Source of the DNA: an uncultured Ruminococcus sp.
GTDB lineage: Bacteria > Bacillota > Clostridia > Oscillospirales > Ruminococcaceae
Direction: 5' to 3'
Assembly: GCA_945876405.1 (NCBI GenBank)
Contig: CAMCOJ010000019.1
Location: 1 to 14,259 of the forward strand
DNA: 14,259 bases
Position numbers and translations under genes: made by a program. A model generated the notes under the pieces. That model worked only from the letters and a program-made list of their open reading frames with translations. It searched no databases and was not told where the DNA came from. This document shows positions 6,381 through 13,600 of this stretch, piece by piece (position 1 is the first letter of the stretch; every line of letters starts with the position of its first letter).

Positions 6381-6409
6381 ATTATATCATGATTCGACTT
6401 CTGTTACAA
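6381..6409 (-). promoter_or_regulatory. Promoter of the toxin mRNA
   Basis: On the minus strand, TTGTAA (6409-6404), 17 nt, TATAAT (6386-6381). The predicted start near 6374 gives a leader of about 39 nt and a transcript of about 175-180 nt. The -35 box overlaps a tandem 9-bp repeat TGTTACAAT (6402-6410 and 6411-6419), which may be a regulator site. The promoter is weaker than the antitoxin promoter, as expected for this type of pair. Confidence 0.65.
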
Positions 6410-6433
6410 TTGTTACAATAAAAAAATTTGCTA

Positions 6434-6462
6434 TTGATTAAAATATAAAAATGTGATATGCT
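6434..6462 (+). promoter_or_regulatory. Promoter of the barnase-barstar operon
   Basis: TTGATT (6434-6439), 17 nt, TATGCT (6457-6462), preceded by TGA giving an extended -10 (TGN). The predicted start near 6469 is about 23 nt before the ribonuclease ATG. It runs divergently from the toxin promoter, with the two -35 boxes about 24 bp apart. Confidence 0.55.
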
Positions 6463-6491
6463 ATAAAAAATAACACACGGGAGGAACAGAG

Positions 6492-7103
6492 ATGAAAAAT
6501 TTTTTCAGTGTACTGTCTGTGCTGATATGTATGCTTTTATTTACAGGTTGTTTTAATTCAGCTGATAAGGAAGATGGCTTTATTGAAACAGATAAGGAAA
6601 CAGACAGCTTAATTGCGGATATGATTGAATCGGTCTCTGTTTTTGAAGATTCCGGTTCAGAGGAAACAGATGTATCGGAGAAAATCTCACTTCCTGCAGA
6701 GACCTGCCCGGAAGAGACTACTGTGACTGATGAAACTGAGGAAGAACTTCAGATTGATGAAAACGGTGCATACACCACAAAGCAGGAAGTTGCTTTTTAT
6801 ATTTATACATACGGACATCTGCCTTCCAATTTTATAACAAAAAAAGAAGCAGAGTCACTCGGCTGGTCCGGAGGTTCACTTGAGCCTTATGCGCCCGGAA
6901 AATGCATAGGCGGAAACAGATTCGGAAATTACGAAGGAATATTGCCGGAAAAAGAGGGGCGTCAGTACACAGAATGTGATATCGACACGCTGGGAGCAGA
7001 AAAACGCGGAGCAAAACGAATAGTATTCTCAAACGACGGCCTGATTTACTATACAGAAGATCACTATGAAACATTTGAACTGCTTTACGGAAGTGAGGAA
7101 TGA
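6492..7103 (+). CDS. Barnase-like ribonuclease with lipoprotein signal peptide
   Basis: A 203-residue exported ribonuclease of the barnase (N1/T1, microbial RNase) family. Residues 1-20 are a lipoprotein signal (hydrophobic core, then LLFTGC with Cys20 as the lipidated residue). Residues about 21-92 are a Glu/Asp/Thr-rich linker. Residues about 94-199 align without large gaps to barnase: LPSNFITKKEAESLGW, APGKCIGGNRFGNYEG, GRQYTECDI, KRGAKRIVFSNDGLIYYTEDHYETF. The catalytic residues are all kept: Glu161 (barnase Glu73), Arg172 (Arg83), Arg176 (Arg87) and His191 (His102), plus Lys117 (Lys27) and Glu148 (Glu60, base recognition). Barnase Arg59 is Tyr147 here. The enzyme should be active and displayed on the outer face of the membrane, possibly released to hit neighbours or scavenge RNA. 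The start has GGGAGG 7 bases upstream. Barstar overlaps its end. Confidence 0.9.
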   Translation: MKNFFSVLSVLICMLLFTGCFNSADKEDGFIETDKETDSLIADMIESVSVFEDSGSEETDVSEKISLPAETCPEETTVTDETEEELQIDENGAYTTKQEVAFYIYTYGHLPSNFITKKEAESLGWSGGSLEPYAPGKCIGGNRFGNYEGILPEKEGRQYTECDIDTLGAEKRGAKRIVFSNDGLIYYTEDHYETFELLYGSEE

Positions 7104-7108
7104 TTAAT

Positions 7109-7378
7109 ATGAAAGTAATTATTGACGGAAAGAAAATAACTTCAAAACAGCTGCTTCATACATATTTTGCTGATGAAATGAAGTTCCCTGAATGGTATGG
7201 CAAAAATCTCGATGCACTTTTCGACAGCCTTACGGATATTAACGAAGAAACTGAGATAGAACTTATAAACCGCCCTGCCCTTCACGAACACCTCGGAGAA
7301 TACGCAAAAGCATTTGAGAAAATGCTGCGTGATGCACATGAGGAAAATGAGAATATAAAGATTATAACAGCTGAGTGA
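7109..7378 (+). CDS. Barstar-family ribonuclease inhibitor
   Basis: An 89-residue cytoplasmic inhibitor that protects the host from the preceding ribonuclease. It aligns to barstar with the same numbering through residue 43: FPEWYGKNLDALFDSLTD carries Asp35 and Asp39, the two residues that plug the barnase active site; barstar Trp38 is Phe38 and Tyr29 is Trp29 here. The C-terminal part (EKMLRDAHEENENIKIITAE) fits the last helix and strand. An ATG at 7100 overlaps the ribonuclease stop, but its ribosome site would be too close; GAGGA (7095-7099) is 9 bases before the ATG at 7109, and the family start MKVIIDGKKI fits there. Ribonuclease and inhibitor are therefore translationally close and in one operon. 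Confidence 0.92.
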   Translation: MKVIIDGKKITSKQLLHTYFADEMKFPEWYGKNLDALFDSLTDINEETEIELINRPALHEHLGEYAKAFEKMLRDAHEENENIKIITAE

Positions 7379-7396
7379 ATACGGATTATATTATGG

Positions 7397-7437
7397 AAAC
7401 AGCAGATACACAAATAAGAATGTGTATCTGCTGTTTT
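7397..7437. terminator. Terminator after barstar; hairpin repeat copy 1
   Basis: AAACAGCAGATACACA (7397-7412) and TGTGTATCTGCTGTTT (7421-7436) pair perfectly over 16 bp with loop AATAAGAA. It ends barstar and, on the other strand, faces the end of the RelBE operon. The same hairpin recurs at 8174-8218 and 14013-14057 with only a few changes. Confidence 0.88.
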
Positions 7438-7535
7438 CAGGTTGGGGTGAAAATTTTGTTAAATAATGCTAAAATATCGGCTCTGTCGGATTCTTCCGTA
7501 TGGGGAACATAATGGACTCGTTCACTATAATTCAT
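7437..7535 (-). CDS. Possible 32-residue ORF coupled to the RelE-like toxin
   Basis: Its ATG overlaps the stop of the RelE-like gene (ATGA, 4 nt) and its stop touches the terminator hairpin, so it would be the third cistron of the RelBE operon. It reads MNYSERVHYVPHTEESDRAD and ends LFNKIFTPT. I do not recognise it. There is no strong ribosome site (AGAAGAG about 11 bases upstream), so expression would depend on coupling. It may be a decayed gene or a chance frame. Confidence 0.35.
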   Translation of the reverse strand: MNYSERVHYVPHTEESDRADILALFNKIFTPT

Positions 7536-7798
7536 TCGTAAACATCTCTTCTATGACCAACAGACAAGGCAAGTATAATAAGCTCACTATCATTGATTTG
7601 GCAAATTAATCTATAATCGCCTATTCGGTATCTCCATTGCCCGCTTCTGTTTGAAGTCAGACATTTACCAAAACTACGGGGATTTTCGCAATCTACAAGA
7701 TTTTTTGAAATCCAGGCTTTTATCATCTTCATTGTGTATTTATCGAGTTTCTTAAACTCTCTATCAAATTTTGGTGTTGTTTCAATTCTGTATTTCAT
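7532..7798 (-). CDS. relE: RelE/YafQ-family toxin (mRNA interferase)
   Basis: An 88-residue toxin of the RelE/ParE superfamily, expected to cut mRNA on the ribosome. Visible family features are a basic helical first half (TPKFDREFKKLDKYT), the core strand pair SGQWRYRIGDYRLICQI and the C-terminal VGHRRDVYE. Arg57, Arg63 and Arg83/Arg84, with His82, sit where RelE/YafQ toxins carry RNA-binding and catalytic residues. The ATG at 7798 overlaps the antitoxin stop by 4 nt (ATGA), so translation is coupled; an in-frame ATG 18 bases upstream lies within the antitoxin and is less likely. Confidence 0.88.
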   Translation of the reverse strand: MKYRIETTPKFDREFKKLDKYTMKMIKAWISKNLVDCENPRSFGKCLTSNRSGQWRYRIGDYRLICQINDSELIILALSVGHRRDVYE

Positions 7799-8016
7799 AT
7801 TCCGAGTTCCTGCCACAGCTCTTCAATAGGTTTGCTCTTTCTGCCACTTTCCTCATATTCTTTGAGTGCTTCTTCACATACAGCAATATCATACTCATCT
7901 TCAATTTTTTCAAATAGTGCTCGCTTAAAAGCTTCACCAAGTGATATTGAATGCAATCTTGCGTAGCTGTCAGCTATCTTTTTTTCTTGTTCTGTAAGTC
8001 TGATTGAAAATGCCAT
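7795..8016 (-). CDS. relB: RelB-like ribbon-helix-helix antitoxin
   Basis: A 73-residue antitoxin. The N-terminus MAFSIRLTEQEKKIADSYAR then SISLGEAFKRALFEKIEDEYD is a ribbon-helix-helix DNA-binding and dimerisation domain. The acidic C-terminal tail (CEEALKEYEESGRKSKPIEE) is the part that usually wraps the toxin. It precedes the toxin, as in most type II pairs, and overlaps it by 4 nt. The ribosome site AAAGGAG (8031-8025) lies 8 bases before the ATG. The operon is probably autorepressed through a site at the promoter. Confidence 0.87.
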   Translation of the reverse strand: MAFSIRLTEQEKKIADSYARLHSISLGEAFKRALFEKIEDEYDIAVCEEALKEYEESGRKSKPIEELWQELGI

Positions 8017-8039
8017 ACTATCAACTCCTTTCGTAATAC

Positions 8040-8068
8040 ATTGTACTGCATATTTTAAAATTTGTCAA
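8040..8068 (-). promoter_or_regulatory. Promoter and likely operator of the RelBE operon
   Basis: On the minus strand, TTGACA (8068-8063), 17 nt, TACAAT (8045-8040). The -10 box overlaps a short palindrome TACATTGTA (8037-8045), a plausible site for the ribbon-helix-helix antitoxin. The transcript should start near 8033. Confidence 0.75.
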
Positions 8069-8089
8069 GTAGATTAAAACTACCAATCG

Positions 8090-8164
8090 ACTTATTTCTG
8101 ACAGTTAGAAGAGAATTGATCATATATTTGAAAAACAGGTTTACTGGATAAATTGTTCGGATAA
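8090..8164 (+). pseudogene. Relic of the 3' end of a restriction gene (second copy of the 13787-14003 tail)
   Basis: Bases 8094-8144 match 13791-13841 of the large restriction gene at a constant offset of 5697, including 29 identical bases at 8116-8144. Bases 8144-8164 then match 13983-14003, including the stop codon, so 142 bp are missing between. The encoded remnant reads DS*KRIDHIFEKQVY in place of DSDKRLDHIFEKQVY: an in-frame TAG has arisen and the deletion shifts the frame. It is a dead fragment of an older, diverged copy. The match continues through the terminator at 8174-8218. Confidence 0.85.
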
Positions 8165-8173
8165 AAATAAAGT

Positions 8174-8218
8174 AAAACAGCAGATACACAAACAGGAATG
8201 TGTGTCTGCTGTTTTTTT
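8174..8218. terminator. Terminator hairpin repeat copy 2
   Basis: AAAACAGCAGATACACA (8174-8190) and TGTGTGTCTGCTGTTTT (8199-8215) pair with one A/G-type mismatch; loop AACAGGAA, followed by T7 on the plus strand. It belongs to the relic tail. It also directly follows the XRE stop on the minus strand and can end that transcript. Confidence 0.85.
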
Positions 8219-8585
8219 ACTTTGAAAATTCTGTTGCTATTTTACCTATCAGCTTATATTGTTCATCGCTGAGTTTTCCGGAGAATGATGTATTCTTAGT
8301 TCTGAAAGCTTCCGCAAGGTCTTTCATTATTTGTACCTGCTGTTTTGTCATATTAACCGTTGAGATTGAAGTTGATTTTTCCATACCTGATAAATAATCC
8401 ATAGAAACATTGAAGATAGCTGCAAAGGAACGTACTGTATCAAAGGTCGGACTTTGCAGATTTTTTTCGTATCTGCTTATAATAGAGCTTTCCTTATTTA
8501 TTTTGTTAGCAAGCTGCGCCTGTGTCAGACCACGGTCTTTTCTTAATTTTTGTAATATTTCTCCAAAGTCATAAGCTTTGTCCAT
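8217..8585 (-). CDS. XRE-family HTH regulator, likely controller of the restriction cassette
   Basis: A 122-residue DNA-binding protein. Residues about 8-66 form a Cro/C1-type helix-turn-helix (FGEILQKLRKDRGLTQAQLA, then IISRYEKNLQSPTFDTVRSF, and FNVSMDYLSG). Residues 70-122 are a helical tail without a recognised domain. It is transcribed divergently from the methyltransferase gene, with 143 bp between the starts, which is the usual position of a controller protein in restriction-modification systems (inference). GAGGTGA lies 6 to 7 bases before the ATG. The palindrome at 8600-8620 is a candidate binding site for its own repression. Confidence 0.87.
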   Translation of the reverse strand: MDKAYDFGEILQKLRKDRGLTQAQLANKINKESSIISRYEKNLQSPTFDTVRSFAAIFNVSMDYLSGMEKSTSISTVNMTKQQVQIMKDLAEAFRTKNTSFSGKLSDEQYKLIGKIATEFSK

Positions 8586-8599
8586 GTACTCACCTCAAA

Positions 8600-8623
8600 A
8601 ATTTGAACTATAATCAAATTATA
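8600..8623 (-). promoter_or_regulatory. XRE -10 box and candidate operator palindrome
   Basis: AATTTGA-N7-TCAAATT (8600-8620) is a perfect 7-bp dyad. On the minus strand a TATAAT (8623-8618) overlaps its edge and would be the -10 of the XRE gene; no good -35 was found. Binding here would repress XRE and, about 15 bp from the divergent -35 at 8635, could affect the methyltransferase promoter too. Confidence 0.5.
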
Positions 8624-8634
8624 TCCTTGTTAAC

Positions 8635-8663
8635 TTGATAAATATGCAAATTCGTGTTACAAT
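8635..8663 (+). promoter_or_regulatory. Promoter of the restriction-modification operon
   Basis: TTGATA (8635-8640), 17 nt, TACAAT (8658-8663). The predicted start near 8670 leaves a leader of about 60 nt before the TTG start codon of the methyltransferase. Confidence 0.7.
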
Positions 8664-8728
8664 GATTGATGAATAAACTACAAGATATATTATAAAGTTG
8701 ATAATAATTCAAGCAAAGGAGAATTTCC

Positions 8729-10684
8729 TTGACGGACCTTATTGAAATAGATAAATACCCTGTCAGCGATGTTCTTTCATTACTTTTGAAAGATAAGACT
8801 ACAGGTAAAAATATTATATTTGCTACAGATACATATTCCGGATATGGTTATGCTGAGCATGATTATATGACTGAAACTGCCGTTCTGGGGTTTTCATCCT
8901 GTGATATTCAGCCGAGAGTTTTCAAGACACAGTCGGAACAGAATGAACGCACCAGGAAAAAGGCAGAAGTATTTACTCCGGCGTGGGTGTGCAATATGAT
9001 GGCTGGAAATTTTGATTCTGACTGGTTTGGCTGTGAAGAAGTGTTTAACAGTCAGATTGATCAGGGGTGGAAAGCAAAAACAGAAAAAATAAAATTTCCT
9101 GAAAATAAAAACTGGAAAATGTATGTTGATTCAAGGCGTCTTGAAATCACCTGCGGAGAAGCTCCGTATATTGTATCACGATATGATGCTACTACCGGAG
9201 AAATTATTCCTGTTGATGAAAGAATAGGTATCCTTGACAGAAAACTTCGTGTAGTGAGTGAAAATACCGTTACAGAAGATGAGTGGATGAAGTGGGTTGT
9301 CAGGGCGTATCAGAGTGTTTACGGGTATGAATTTCAGGGAGATAATCTGCTAATAGCAAGAATAAATCTGCTTTTGTCATTCAGCGAATATCTGGAATAC
9401 AACTGGCACAGAAAAGCTACTAAATCTGAACTCAAAAAAATATCAAATATTATTGTCTGGAATATATGGCAGATGGACGGACTTTCTGATACTGTTCCTG
9501 CGTTTAATTTTAATGACTGTGTTCAGATGACTTTTTTTGAAGAAAAATCAGAGGAACGTAATGAAGTAATATTTTGTAAGGTTAAGGACTGGAGAAAGGA
9601 ATGCTCGTTTATATTCAAGGATTTAAAGGACAGAAAGAAGGGTAAAAAAATGAAATTTGATTATATAATTGGTAATCCGCCGTATCAGGATAACACGTTA
9701 GGCGAAAATGAAACATTTGCACCACCCATATACAATGTGTTTATGGAATCAGCGTACAATCTTGCAGATAAAGTTGAATTAATTCATCCTGCGAGATTTT
9801 TATTTAACGCCGGGAGTACTCCCAAGTCATGGAATCAAAAAATGTTGCATGACAGACACTTTAAGATTCTTAAATACGAATCAGATTGTAAAAACTTTTT
9901 TATTCATTCTGAAATTAAAGGTGGAATATCAATATCATATAGAGATAAAACTGCTGATTATGGAGAAATAGGTATCTTTACACAATACCCAGAGTTAAAT
10001 TCCATACTTCGAAAAGTTACATCTCATAAGGATTTCTCTGATTTTAGTAAAGTAGTAATTACCCGTACTGCATACAGATTAACAAAGAAACTACATGAAG
10101 ATTATCCAGAAGCTATTGGACAATTAAGTGATGGTCATGCTTATGATATGTCGTCTAATATTTTTGAAAGATTACCACAAGTTTTTCATGATTCAAAACC
10201 CGATGATGATTTTGAATATATCTCTGTTTTGGGAAGAATTAATAACTCTCGTATTTATAAATTTATTAGAAGAGAATATGTAAATGATGTAATCAATCTT
10301 GATAAGTATAAGGTTTTTATGCCTGGTGCTAATGGAAACGGAACGTTTGGTGAGATAATTTCTTCTCCTATGGTTGTAGGTCCTGGAGTGGGAAGTACTG
10401 AAACGTTTATAAGTATAGGGGCATATGAGGGTAAATACGAAGCAGAAAATACCTTAAAATACATAAAAACCAAAATAACAAGAGCGTTATTAAACATTTT
10501 AAAAGCGACACAAGCCAATACACCTGAAAAATGGAGGTGTGTCCCACTCCAGGACTTCACCGATAACAGCGATATTGACTGGAGCAAATCAATTGCGGAA
10601 ATTGATAAACAACTTTATAAAAAATACGGTTTATCACAGGAAGAAATAAACTTTATTGAAAAGAATGTAAAGGAGATGACCTGA
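8729..10684 (+). CDS. Eco57I-like adenine-specific DNA methyltransferase
   Basis: A 651-residue protein that should methylate adenine in the cassette's target site using S-adenosylmethionine. RKKAEVFTPAWVCNMM (76-91) and RLEITCGEAPYIVSRYD (137-153) are the SAM-side motifs of this family, and NPPYQ (316-320, within FDYIIGNPPYQD) is the catalytic motif IV of N6-adenine enzymes. Residues about 360-600 are the likely target recognition domain; the C-terminus is helical. Translation starts at a TTG: AAAGGAG (8715-8721) is 7 bases before it and no in-frame ATG comes before codon 47. AAGGA (8716-8720) can pair with TCCTT (8726-8730), hiding the ribosome site and start codon. The gene ends 1 base before the restriction gene, so the two are one operon. 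Gln codons are all CAG before residue 320 and all CAA from 370 to 595, suggesting that the recognition region came from elsewhere. Confidence 0.88.
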   Translation: MTDLIEIDKYPVSDVLSLLLKDKTTGKNIIFATDTYSGYGYAEHDYMTETAVLGFSSCDIQPRVFKTQSEQNERTRKKAEVFTPAWVCNMMAGNFDSDWFGCEEVFNSQIDQGWKAKTEKIKFPENKNWKMYVDSRRLEITCGEAPYIVSRYDATTGEIIPVDERIGILDRKLRVVSENTVTEDEWMKWVVRAYQSVYGYEFQGDNLLIARINLLLSFSEYLEYNWHRKATKSELKKISNIIVWNIWQMDGLSDTVPAFNFNDCVQMTFFEEKSEERNEVIFCKVKDWRKECSFIFKDLKDRKKGKKMKFDYIIGNPPYQDNTLGENETFAPPIYNVFMESAYNLADKVELIHPARFLFNAGSTPKSWNQKMLHDRHFKILKYESDCKNFFIHSEIKGGISISYRDKTADYGEIGIFTQYPELNSILRKVTSHKDFSDFSKVVITRTAYRLTKKLHEDYPEAIGQLSDGHAYDMSSNIFERLPQVFHDSKPDDDFEYISVLGRINNSRIYKFIRREYVNDVINLDKYKVFMPGANGNGTFGEIISSPMVVGPGVGSTETFISIGAYEGKYEAENTLKYIKTKITRALLNILKATQANTPEKWRCVPLQDFTDNSDIDWSKSIAEIDKQLYKKYGLSQEEINFIEKNVKEMT

Positions 10685-10685
10685 T

Positions 10686-13600
10686 ATGCAAAGAATAAAT
10701 ATCAACACCACGCAAAAGATCATCCCTATGCTCTATGGATATACGACTCCGCAGATTAGGTCACATGACGGGTGGACTAAGATTGGTTATACGGAAAAAC
10801 AGACAGTTGAGGACAGGATAAAGCAGCAGACTCATACAAGTGATGTTGAGTGGAATCTGGAATGGAAAAAAGCTGCTGTATATGATGATGGTTCCGGTGA
10901 TACTTTTACTGACCATGAATTTCATGCATATCTGCAGAAAAATGCTGTTGAACGTAAACCGGATACGGAGTGGTTTCATATTTCCGGAACTGAATCAAAG
11001 AATATGCTTATTGATTTCAAGGAAAACAGAGGAGTTTTATATGCAAAAGGTACAACTGTTCCTTATAAGCTGAGAGATGAACAGGACAGGGCTGTATCTG
11101 CTGCAAAATCATATTTTGACAGCCATGATAAAGCGGAATTTTTATGGAATGCAAAACCACGCTTTGGAAAAACTCTTGCTGCATATGACTTGTGCAGGCG
11201 TATGAAAGCAAGCTCAGGAGAAAAGGCGTTTAATGTACTTATCGTAACAAATCGTCCTGCAATAGCAAATTCCTGGTATGAAGATTTTGTAAAGTTTCTC
11301 GGAGATGAGTCAGGATTTGCATTTATCAGTGAAACTGACAGCCTCAAAGGAAAGCCCTATGTTCTTTCACGTAAGCAGTACATAGACAGTCTTAGCGGGA
11401 AGAATTCCAGAAGTGCTGTTGAATTTGTCAGCCTCCAGGACCTGAAAGGTTCTGTACACTTCGGCGGTCAGTATGATAAACTCAGTGAAGTAAAGGATAT
11501 GAACTGGGATCTGCTTATTGTTGATGAGGCTCATGAGGGCGTTGATACAGCTAAAACAGATATTGCTTTCTATCAGATAAAGAGAAGGTACACTTTACAT
11601 CTTTCAGGAACACCTTTCAAGGCGCTTGCCAATGATAAATTTGAGGAGAATGCTGTATTTAACTGGACCTATGCAGATGAACAGAAGAAAAAACGCGAAT
11701 GGGATGAAACACAGGGTACAAATCCTTATGAACCATTGCCACGCCTGAATCTGTTTACATATCAGATGTCGGAAATAATACGCAGTGAACTGAAACAGGG
11801 CGTGGAAATTGACGGAGAAACAGAAGAATACGCTTTTGACCTCAATTTATTCTTTGAAACAAATGCAAACGGTAAATTCAGATATGACAGCTCTGTCGAC
11901 AAGTTTCTTGATGCACTTACAGTTCTTGAAAAGTACCCGTTTTCAACACCTGAACTGCGTAACGAACTGAAACATACTCTGTGGCTGCTCAACCGTGTTG
12001 ACAGTGCAAAGGCACTGGCAAAGAAATTGCGTGAACACCCTGTTTTTAAGGATTATGAAATAGTTCTTGCAGCAGGTGACGGAAAACTTTCAGAAGATGA
12101 TGAAGCAAAAAATTCATATACAAAAGTCCGCAATGCTATAGAAACTCACGATAAAACTATAACTATTTCTGTTGGTCAGCTTACAACAGGAATAACAGTA
12201 CCTGAGTGGACTGCTGTTATTATGCTCAGTAATATCAAGAGTCCGGCTTTGTATATGCAGGCCGCATTCAGAGCACAGAATCCGTGGAAATATCAGAAAG
12301 GAGGCGAATATTTTGTAAAAGAAAATGCTTACGTATTTGACTTTGATCCGGCAAGAACTTTGATTATTTTTGAAGAGTTTGCAAATGACTTGTCTTCAGG
12401 AACATCAGGCGGAAAAGGTGACAGTGATTCCAGAAAACAGAATGTTCGTGAACTTCTTAACTTCTTCCCTGTCATCGGTGAAGATGAAAGTGGCGAAATG
12501 ATTGAACTCGATGCCGAAAAGGTTCTCTCAATTCCGGGAAAAATCCGTTCTGTTGAAGTTGTAAGACGTGGATTTATGTCCAATTTCCTGTTTCAGAATA
12601 TCGGAAATATTTTCAGTGCTCCGCAGGAAGTTATTGATATCATTCAGAACTTCGAGCCTGTTTCCGAAGGTAATGCTGTAAATGTATCAAAAGAAGAAAG
12701 AGCGAAAGTATCTGTTGACGATGAAGGCGAAGTTGAGGTTGATGAAGCGTTTGTAATCGGTCAGACACAGGATATATTCGGAGATAAAATATACAGTGAG
12801 ATAACAAGTGTAATAGAAGCTAAGACTGCTGATATAGTTGAAAATACTCCGGAAAAGAAAATGATAGACCAGTTGCAGGAAACACTCAAAACTGAACTTA
12901 TTACGCCTGTTATGGAAATAACAGCGAAGAAGTACGGTTCTGATATAAAGCCAAAGGACGGAAAGTCTATTCAGAAACATCTTGAACAGAAAACAGAGAA
13001 GATTGTCACACAGGCAGTCAGTGATTTTACTATTAAAAAACGTGAGATTGAACAGCAGCGCAATGAAGCCCTTTCAAATCTTATTGAAAGGGGTCAGACT
13101 GAAAAAGAAGTAAATGACGAGTTTGATGCCCTTATAACAGATGCGACAACAAATTTTAAGAAACGTATTTCTGAAAAGCTTGAAGAAACATTGCCTGAAC
13201 TTACAACAGAAGTTGTACGTACTGTTGAAACAAAGAAGCAGGAACGTCAGAAAGAAAGCATTGAAGATGCTGTACGTAATCATTTGAGAGGATTTACAAG
13301 GACTATTCCGTCATTTTTAATGGCATACGGCGACGAAAACACCACTCTTGCCAATTTTGATTCTATTATTCCTGATGATGTGTTCAAAGAAGTTACAAGT
13401 ATAACGATCAAAGAATTCAGATTTCTTCGTGACGGCGGAAATTACAGGGATTCAGAAACCGGTGAAGAAAAACATTATCAGGGAAATCTTTTTGATGAAG
13501 TTGTATTCAACGATTCTGTTAAGGAATTTTTGTCACTGAAAAATCGTCTTGCAGATTATTTTGATGAAAGTAATGAAGAAGATATTTTCGACTATATTCC

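Noticed and set aside
6492..7103. Loss of a catalytic arginine in the barnase-like protein (Thr160 in GRQYTECDI)
   Set aside because: Counting along barnase shows that this position is Arg72, not a catalytic residue; the equivalents of Arg83 and Arg87 are Arg172 and Arg176 and are present.
11762..13283. Several minus-strand open frames of 69-97 codons inside the restriction gene
   Set aside because: They lack ribosome sites and recognisable domains and lie opposite strongly supported coding sequence.
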